Shown here piece after piece: positions 59,302 through 64,000 of a DNA stretch of 64,000 nt. How positions within the stretch are numbered: position 1 is the stretch's first letter; every line of letters starts with the position of its first letter. This DNA comes from Pseudomonadota bacterium (lineage in GTDB: Bacteria; Pseudomonadota; Gammaproteobacteria; Pseudomonadales; Pseudomonadaceae), in assembly GCA_023431055.1 (NCBI GenBank), contig JAEYXX010000123.1, positions 31,377 to 95,376 on the forward strand, in the 5' to 3' direction. Below the pieces are notes generated by a model. That model was not told the DNA's origin, ran no database searches, and saw only the letters and a program-made list of their open reading frames with translations. Both the position numbers and the translations under genes were made by a program.

Positions 59302-60075
59302 TCAGCCCAGGTGAAAGCCGCCGTCTATGGGGATGATGGCGCCGGTCATGTAGGCACCGGCGCTGCCAGCCAGGCTCAGCGCCAGCGCGGCCATTTCTTC
59401 CTCGCGGCCCCAGCGCTGCATCGGGATCACCGCGGTATCGGCGGCCAGCGCTGCTTCGTCCTCGGCGATGAAGCGCGTCATCTTGCTCGGGAAGCGTCCC
59501 GGCGCGATCACGTTGATGTTGATGTGCTCGCCCACCAGCTCCCTGGCCAGCATGCGCGACAGCTGATGCAGCGCGGCCTTGCTCGGGCCGTAGGCGTAGG
59601 CTTGCTCGCCCATGGCGCTGATGCCGGCTACCGAGCCGATATTGATCACCCGCGCCGGGCACTCTGCCGAACCTGCCTTGCGCAGCAGCGGTAGTAGCTG
59701 CTGGATGCAGCCGAACACCGAGGTGACGTTGAGCTGCATGACCTTCTCCCAGCCCCTGGTCGGGTAGCTTTCCAGCGGCGCGCCCCAGGTGGTGCCGGCG
59801 TTGTTGACCAGGATATCCAGCTTGTCGATGCGCCCGGCTAGTTCGGCAGCCAGCGCCTGCACACCTTCCTCGCTGGCCAGGTTGGCGGCAATACCGGTGC
59901 ACTGGCCCATTGCCGAGAGCTCGGCGGCGGTCTGCGCACAGGCTTCGCTGTCACGGGCACAGACGTAGACATGGGCGCCGGCTTCGACGAAGGCCTTGGC
60001 GATCATCAGGCCGATGCCGCGGGTGCCGCCGGTTACCAGAGCAGTACGCCCGGCAAGGGAGAAGTACGGATGCAT
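59302..60075 (-). CDS. rhlG: SDR beta-ketoacyl reductase-like protein RhlG
   Basis: A 257-residue NADP-dependent SDR. Cofactor motif TGGTRGIG (about 15-22), NNAG (about 91-94), catalytic Ser in INIGSVAG and YGPSK (Tyr/Lys); the N-terminus MHPYFSLAGRTALVTGG and SKAALHQLSRMLARELVGEH are close to P. aeruginosa RhlG from memory. RhlG was proposed to shape the acyl chain of rhamnolipids, though that is disputed. In PAO1 it lies near amrZ; here it is 31 kb away. It converges with the MCP gene with 3 bases between. Confidence 0.9.
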   Translation of the reverse strand: MHPYFSLAGRTALVTGGTRGIGLMIAKAFVEAGAHVYVCARDSEACAQTAAELSAMGQCTGIAANLASEEGVQALAAELAGRIDKLDILVNNAGTTWGAPLESYPTRGWEKVMQLNVTSVFGCIQQLLPLLRKAGSAECPARVINIGSVAGISAMGEQAYAYGPSKAALHQLSRMLARELVGEHININVIAPGRFPSKMTRFIAEDEAALAADTAVIPMQRWGREEEMAALALSLAGSAGAYMTGAIIPIDGGFHLG

Positions 60076-60178
60076 GAGAAGGCCTCGCTGAGTGATGAGG
60101 CCTTCACCCTAGAACCTGGCGTCAGGTAAATCAGGCACTATTGCTGGGCGAAATGACGATTCATGCGTTTTGTCTTGT

Positions 60179-60234
60179 CGCGGCCAAAGCCCCTCCCACG
60201 CGATCGACGGTCTGTGGGAGGGGCTTTAGCCGCG
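60179..60234. repeat. Palindromic repeat, family D
   Basis: CGCGGCCAAAGCCCCTCCCA opposite TGGGAGGGGCTTTAGCCGCG, with a short loop. It lies in the 150-base gap between rhlG and trmO and ends within the last codons of trmO. Confidence 0.85.
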
Positions 60235-60927
60235 GCTCGCCATCTGCACATCCAGCACACGAATACGCCCTGGTTGCGGGTAATGCCAGTGCACGTCCAG
60301 ATCCCAGAAGCGCGCGCCGTAGCGCCGCTCGGGCTGCGGTTGCTGGTAGGCCGGGCGCGGGTCCTGCGCCAGGCATTGTTCGATCAGCGCCACCAGCGGT
60401 TCGTCCAAACGCAGCCCGTGACTGCGCGCAGCTGCCAGGGCGTCGTCCTGCCAGTCCACCGGAATCAGTGGCGGTGGGGCATCGGCCATCTCGTTGCGCG
60501 CATCGGCCACGGCATCGGCGTAAGGCACGTAAGGCTTGATATCCAGCACCGGCGTACCGTCGAGCAGGTCGATGCCGGACAGGTGCAGGCGATCCGGCTC
60601 CACGCGCTCCAGGCGCACCACCGACTGGCCGATGCCGTTGGGACGGTGGGTGGCGCGGGTACTGAATACGCCGACCGACTGATTGCCACCCAGGCGTGGC
60701 GGACGCACCTTCAGGCGTGGCTTGTCTTCCAGCGCCTGGTGAAACAGAAACAGCAACCAGACGTGGCTGACCTGCTCCAGACCCTGAACGGCCTCGCCCT
60801 GATCGAAGGGCGGCAGCAGTTCCAGCACGCCGCGCGCCGCAGGCGCCAGATGCGGCTGGCGGGGGATGGCGAACTTTTCCTTGAAGCAGGAGCGAACGAT
60901 ACCGACCGGGGAGACCAGATGCTGCAT
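60226..60927 (-). CDS. trmO: tRNA m6t6A methyltransferase TrmO (TsaA family)
   Basis: A 233-residue SAM enzyme that methylates N6 of t6A37 in tRNA-Thr. The beta-barrel N-domain has MQHLVSPVGIVRSCFKEKFAIPRQP, GLEQVSHVWLLFLFHQ, and FSTRATHRPNGIGQSVVRL, the diagnostic 'R-x-x-x-RPN-x-IG' segment; the C-terminal part (about 150-233) ends RRYGARFWDLDVHWHYP. Start chosen at MQHLVSP; the frame is open 14 codons upstream. Confidence 0.92.
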   Translation of the reverse strand: MQHLVSPVGIVRSCFKEKFAIPRQPHLAPAARGVLELLPPFDQGEAVQGLEQVSHVWLLFLFHQALEDKPRLKVRPPRLGGNQSVGVFSTRATHRPNGIGQSVVRLERVEPDRLHLSGIDLLDGTPVLDIKPYVPYADAVADARNEMADAPPPLIPVDWQDDALAAARSHGLRLDEPLVALIEQCLAQDPRPAYQQPQPERRYGARFWDLDVHWHYPQPGRIRVLDVQMASRG

Positions 60928-60937
60928 GGTGTGCTGC

Positions 60938-61144
60938 TTAGCGTCTGTTGACGGGCGCGTCGTACGCAACCCTGCATCCGGCGTCGCGGAACGGGCCGGT
61001 GAAGCGAATCCAGCCCTCGCCAGGGCTGGTCTGGGCGCAGGTCAGGTGGCCATCGACCTTGCTCTGCCAGAGAAAGAAAGGCGCCGGCGCAGCGAAGCCG
61101 GGCAGGCTCAGGGCGAGCAGGGCGGTGAGGAGCAGGGTACGCAT
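60938..61144 (-). CDS. Small exported protein, unknown
   Basis: A 68-residue protein with a signal peptide (MRTLLLTALLALSLPGFA, cleavage near residue 18-19). The mature 49 residues contain two Cys (LTCAQTSPGEGWIRFTGPFRDAGCRV) that could form a disulfide. No family recognised. It ends 10 bases before trmO and may share its transcript. Confidence 0.65.
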   Translation of the reverse strand: MRTLLLTALLALSLPGFAAPAPFFLWQSKVDGHLTCAQTSPGEGWIRFTGPFRDAGCRVAYDAPVNRR

Positions 61145-61187
61145 GATGGTGGTCTCCAGAGCGTGGCGAACACAGCCTAACACGGCC

Positions 61188-61898
61188 TCAGAATCGTTCC
61201 TTGTCACCCAGATAGCGCCATTGCCCGACCGGCAGCTTGGCCATCGGTACGCCGCCGATGCGGATGCGCTTCATGCCCAGCACTTTCAGGCCCAGTGCCG
61301 CGCAGATCTGCCGCAGCAGGTCGGGGGCCGGGTTCTTTAGGGCGAAGCGCAGGCGCTGTTCGCTCTGCCAGCTGGCCTTGCATGGCGGGAACTGCGTGCC
61401 CTTGTGCAGCAGGCCTTTCTTCAGGCGCTCCAGCGCACTGGCCGGTAGCTCGCCAGCGACATCGACCAGGTATTCCTGCTCCAGCTTGGCGCCGTCTTCG
61501 CGCAGCTTGCGCTGTGCACGCCAGTCCTGGCTGAGCACCACCAGGCCGCTGGCACCGTTCTGCAGTGGCAGGCTCTGTTCCTGGCGCAGGAAATGGCCAT
61601 GCAGGATGCGCTGGGCGTGCGGGTCTTCTTCCCAGTGGTTCTCACGTGCCAACAGATGCTGCAGCTGTGCGGCGCTGGAGCCGGCCGGGCAATGCACCAG
61701 CAGGGTGACTGGTTCTACCGGCTCGAGGCTGGCGCCTGGCAGCAGCTCGACACGCTGCGCCTCGACCTTGAACTGCGGCGCCTCGACCACCTGACCGTCC
61801 ACCGTGACCCAGCCGCCGGTGATGTACAGCTCAGCCTCGCGCCGGGAACAGCCGAACAGTTCGATGACGCGTTTGGACAGACGGGTGGCTTCGCTCAT
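61188..61898 (-). CDS. RsuA/RluF-type pseudouridine synthase-like protein lacking the catalytic Asp
   Basis: A 236-residue protein with an S4 RNA-binding domain (about 5-55: RLSKRVIELFGCSRREAELYITGGWVTVDGQVV) and a pseudouridine-synthase-like domain. Where the family has G-R-L-D-x-x-(T)-S-G-L, this protein reads S-L-P-L-Q-N-G-A-S-G-L, with Q113 in place of the catalytic Asp. The C-terminal GLKVLGMKRIRIGGVPMAKLPVGQWRYL is otherwise typical. It may have lost catalysis and act as an RNA-binding protein. Start taken at MSEATRLSK; the frame is open 24 codons upstream. Confidence 0.82.
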   Translation of the reverse strand: MSEATRLSKRVIELFGCSRREAELYITGGWVTVDGQVVEAPQFKVEAQRVELLPGASLEPVEPVTLLVHCPAGSSAAQLQHLLARENHWEEDPHAQRILHGHFLRQEQSLPLQNGASGLVVLSQDWRAQRKLREDGAKLEQEYLVDVAGELPASALERLKKGLLHKGTQFPPCKASWQSEQRLRFALKNPAPDLLRQICAALGLKVLGMKRIRIGGVPMAKLPVGQWRYLGDKERF

Positions 61899-61964
61899 GA
61901 CGGTGCTCGACAAAAAGAAGGTCATTGTACCGGCAGGGAACCCTGGTGCCGGGAAAGAAAAGCC

Positions 61965-61976
61965 CCGCATTCAGCG
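61965..61976 (+). repeat. 12-bp direct repeat, left (target duplication)
   Basis: CCGCATTCAGCG, present again at 62183-62194, directly flanking the element at 61977-62182. Confidence 0.8.
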
Positions 61977-62182
61977 TAATGCTGTTCACATAAGAAGCGG
62001 TCGAACGCGATCAGTCCCCTCGCCCCTTTGGGGAGAGGGTTAGGGCGGGCCGCGTTCGGCGAGGGAAAACTGGCAGTTTTGCCGTGTTTTCAGCCCTCTC
62101 CCCCAGCCCCTCTCCACTAGGCGTGCCCCCAATAGATGGGAGAGGGGAGCCAAACGTGTGCAACCTTAAGTGAACAGCATTG
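61977..62182. mobile_element. 206-bp MITE-like element with IS4-like ends
   Basis: The left end TAATGCTGTTCACATAAG and the complement of the right end, CAATGCTGTTCACTTAAG, match at 16 of 18 positions. They resemble the IS4 terminal repeat (TAATGCCGATCAGTTAAG, from memory). A perfect 12-bp direct repeat (CCGCATTCAGCG) flanks the element; IS4-type elements make duplications of about this length. No transposase is encoded; the interior carries a CCCCTCGCCCCTTTGGGG palindrome and other C-rich repeats. It lies between rimO and the pseudouridine synthase-like gene, upstream of the latter. Confidence 0.8.
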
Positions 62183-62194
62183 CCGCATTCAGCG
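62183..62194 (+). repeat. 12-bp direct repeat, right (target duplication)
   Basis: CCGCATTCAGCG, identical to 61965-61976. Confidence 0.8.
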
Positions 62195-62216
62195 GGACTC
62201 TTCGGGGAGAGGTCGA

Positions 62217-63539
62217 TCAGACCAGCTCGCCCCACATGTCGTATTCATCGGCGTCGACGATGCGCACGCGCACCTTGTCGCCCGGCTTGACGCTGGTGGA
62301 GTCGATGAACACGCTGCCGTCGATCTCCGGGGCGTCGGCCCAGGAGCGGGCCACGGCGCCTTCGCCGTCCACTTCGTCGACCAGTACGTCCATTTCCAGG
62401 CCGATCTTGGCCTGCAGGCGTGCCGAGCTGATCCCCTGCTGGTGCGCCATGAAACGCTCCCAGCGTTCCTGCTTGACGTCATCCGGCACTGGCTCCAGGC
62501 CCAGGTCGTTGGCCGGCGCACCTTCGACCGGCGAGTACTGGAAGCAGCCGACGCGGTCGAGCTGGGCTTCGGTGAGCCAGTCCAGCAGGTACTGGAAGTC
62601 TTCTTCGGTCTCGCCGGGGAAGCCGACGATGAAGGTGGAGCGGATGGTCAGCTCCGGGCAGATCTCACGCCACTTCTTGATGCGCGCCAGGGTCTTGTCT
62701 TCGAAGGCCGGGCGCTTCATCGACTTGAGCACTTTCGGGCTGGCGTGCTGGAAGGGGATGTCCAGGTACGGCAGCAGCTTGCCGGCAGCCATCAGCGGGA
62801 TCACGTCGTCGACGTTGGGGTAGGGGTAGACGTAGTGCAGGCGCACCCACACGCCCATCGACGACAGCGCTTCGCACAGTTCGAGCATGCGCGTCTTCAC
62901 CGGCTGGCCGTTCCAGAAGTCCAGCTTGTACTTCATGTCGACGCCGTAGGCGCTGGTGTCCTGGCTGATCACCAGCAGCTCCTTGACGCCGGCCTTGACC
63001 AGGCGCTCGGCTTCACTGAGCACGTCGCCCACCGGGCGGCTGACCAGCTTGCCGCGCATCGACGGGATGATGCAGAAGCTGCAGCTGTGGTTGCAGCCTT
63101 CGGAAATCTTCAGGTAGGCGTAGTGGCGTGGCGTGAGCTTGATGCCCTGCGGCGGCACCAGATCGATCAGCGGGTTGTGCTCGGTTTTCGGCGGAATCAC
63201 CTCATGCACCGCACTGACTACTTGCTCGTACTGCTGCGGACCCGTCACCGCCAGCACGCTGGGGTGTACGTCGCGGATGCTGTCTTCGGCCACGCCCATG
63301 CAGCCAGTGACGATCACCTTGCCGTTTTCGGCCAGCGCTTCTCCGATGGCGTCCAGCGACTCGGCCTTGGCACTGTCGATGAAGCCACAGGTGTTGACCA
63401 CCACCACGTCGGCATCCTGGTAGGTCGGCACGATCTCGTAACCTTCCATGCGCAGCTGGGTCAGGATGCGTTCGGAGTCAACAGTTGCCTTCGGGCAACC
63501 AAGGCTGACGAATCCGACTTTCGGGGTGGCGGTGGACAT
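62217..63539 (-). CDS. rimO: Ribosomal protein S12 methylthiotransferase RimO
   Basis: A 440-residue radical SAM enzyme adding a methylthio group to Asp-89 (E. coli numbering) of ribosomal protein S12. The N-terminal UPF0004 domain holds the second cluster cysteines C15, C51 and C80; the radical SAM motif is C149-x3-C153-x2-C156 ([14 protein letters not shown]); the C-terminal TRAM domain ends [10 protein letters not shown]. Starts [23 protein letters not shown], typical RimO and not MiaB. Convergent with nothing close; upstream lies an operator-like palindrome. Confidence 0.96.
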   Translation of the reverse strand: MSTATPKVGFVSLGCPKATVDSERILTQLRMEGYEIVPTYQDADVVVVNTCGFIDSAKAESLDAIGEALAENGKVIVTGCMGVAEDSIRDVHPSVLAVTGPQQYEQVVSAVHEVIPPKTEHNPLIDLVPPQGIKLTPRHYAYLKISEGCNHSCSFCIIPSMRGKLVSRPVGDVLSEAERLVKAGVKELLVISQDTSAYGVDMKYKLDFWNGQPVKTRMLELCEALSSMGVWVRLHYVYPYPNVDDVIPLMAAGKLLPYLDIPFQHASPKVLKSMKRPAFEDKTLARIKKWREICPELTIRSTFIVGFPGETEEDFQYLLDWLTEAQLDRVGCFQYSPVEGAPANDLGLEPVPDDVKQERWERFMAHQQGISSARLQAKIGLEMDVLVDEVDGEGAVARSWADAPEIDGSVFIDSTSVKPGDKVRVRIVDADEYDMWGELV

Positions 63540-63614
63540 GCGGGCTAACCTCTAAGGGCGCCTGGCTGGCGCCTCTGATCAAAAAGTGCGCAATTCTAGC
63601 GACGGATCATACGC

Positions 63615-63632
63615 TTGACCAGTGCTGGTCAA
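63615..63632. promoter_or_regulatory. Operator-like palindrome upstream of rimO
   Basis: TTGACCAG-TG-CTGGTCAA, 8-bp perfect arms with a 2-base centre, 76 bases before the rimO start. On the rimO strand it sits near a possible -35 (with TAGAAT as -10 at 63595-63600), so a bound protein would affect rimO transcription. The regulator is unknown. Confidence 0.5.
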
Positions 63633-63644
63633 GGAGCGGAAACG

Positions 63645-63672
63645 AAAAAGGCCACTCGATTGAGTGGCCTTT
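63645..63672 (-). terminator. Terminator of tRNA-fMet copy 2
   Basis: AAAGGCCACTC-GATT-GAGTGGCCTTT with a T-run on the bottom strand, directly downstream of the tRNA at 63682. Confidence 0.9.
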
Positions 63673-63681
63673 ATCTGAAGG

Positions 63682-63758
<77 letters not shown>

Positions 63759-63764
63759 CCGGCA

Positions 63765-63792
63765 ATTCTACGCTTGCTTAAAGTGTTGTCAA
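63765..63792 (-). promoter_or_regulatory. Promoter of tRNA-fMet downstream copy
   Basis: On the bottom strand, TTGACA (63787-63792), 16 bases, TAGAAT (63765-63770). Near-consensus sigma-70 promoter only 6 bases from the tRNA 5' end. Confidence 0.8.
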
Positions 63793-63837
63793 TCGATTTA
63801 TTGCTTTTGATCGAAAATATTAATTTTCCGCCAAAGC

Positions 63838-63865
63838 AAAAAGGCCACTCATTGAGTGGCCTTTT
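63838..63865 (-). terminator. Terminator of tRNA-fMet upstream copy
   Basis: AAAAGGCCACTC-ATT-GAGTGGCCTTTT with T-run on the bottom strand; nearly identical to the terminator at 63645. Confidence 0.9.
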
Positions 63866-63873
63866 CGTGAAGC

Positions 63874-63950
<77 letters not shown>

Positions 63951-63963
63951 TCTGTGGGGCGGC

Positions 63964-63991
63964 ATTCTACAGCCAGATGCTCAGCTGTCAA
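63964..63991 (-). promoter_or_regulatory. Promoter of tRNA-fMet upstream copy
   Basis: On the bottom strand, TTGACA (63986-63991), 16 bases, TAGAAT (63964-63969). Same hexamers and spacing as the promoter at 63765. Confidence 0.8.
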
Positions 63992-64000
63992 CCGCTATTT

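Overview
The window is high-GC chromosomal DNA of a Pseudomonas, most likely from the P. aeruginosa / P. mendocina side of the genus. The evidence is the gene order of the arginine block (aot transport, argR, aruCFGDB, aruE, ltaE, alaS, lysC, rsmA, tRNA-Ser), together with RsmA, AmrZ, RhlG and a C-P lyase operon starting next to amrZ. Most of it reads as core genome. There is no prophage, CRISPR array or intact transposon. Extragenic palindromic repeats are dense, and one small MITE-like insertion lies near the right end.

Layout. 1-980: tail of the type II secretion operon (gspL, gspM). 1478-13824: uptake of arginine/ornithine (aotJQMP), the regulator ArgR, and the arginine succinyltransferase pathway (aruCFGDB, aruE), with ArgR half-sites before aotJ and aruC. 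13975-20038: threonine aldolase, alanyl-tRNA synthetase, aspartokinase, the translational regulator RsmA, tRNA-Ser(GCT) and two identical tRNA-Arg(ACG). 20083-24971: an envelope protein gene, the Mg2+ channel mgtE behind a leader-peptide/hairpin arrangement, and an SDR plus two exported small proteins opposite an AraC regulator. 25173-28379: the sodium-pumping oxaloacetate decarboxylase oadGAB. 28491-39850: amrZ, then the phosphonate operon phnCDEFGHIJKLMNP, in which phnC is broken by an 8-bp tandem duplication. 39945-48880: MFS transporter, flavodoxin-like reductase, fumC, DUF2804 and DUF2059 genes, bolA, trhO, a DsbA-like protein and an ABC half-transporter. 49176-57028: LysR regulator, amidotransferase-like and ABM genes, and the tyrosine/homogentisate route hpd-hmgA-fahA-maiA with an NSS transporter. 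57349-63950: an MCP behind a FliA-type promoter, rhlG, trmO, a small exported protein, a degenerate pseudouridine synthase, rimO and two tRNA-fMet genes, each with its own promoter and terminator.

How the genes work together. Arginine enters by AotJQMP, ArgR senses it, and the Aru enzymes turn it into glutamate. Tyrosine is taken through 4-hydroxyphenylpyruvate and homogentisate to fumarate and acetoacetate. Phosphonates would enter by PhnCDE and be cleaved by PhnGHIJ with PhnKLMNP. A Pho-box-like site and two PhnF-type operators suggest control by both phosphate starvation and PhnF.

I did not find a clearly undescribed system. The observations most worth a second look are the phnC duplication, the mgtE leader, the 206-bp MITE with IS4-like ends and 12-bp target duplication, and two enzyme-family proteins lacking a key catalytic residue. 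All family assignments and comparisons with PAO1 are from memory of protein sequences; no database search was run.
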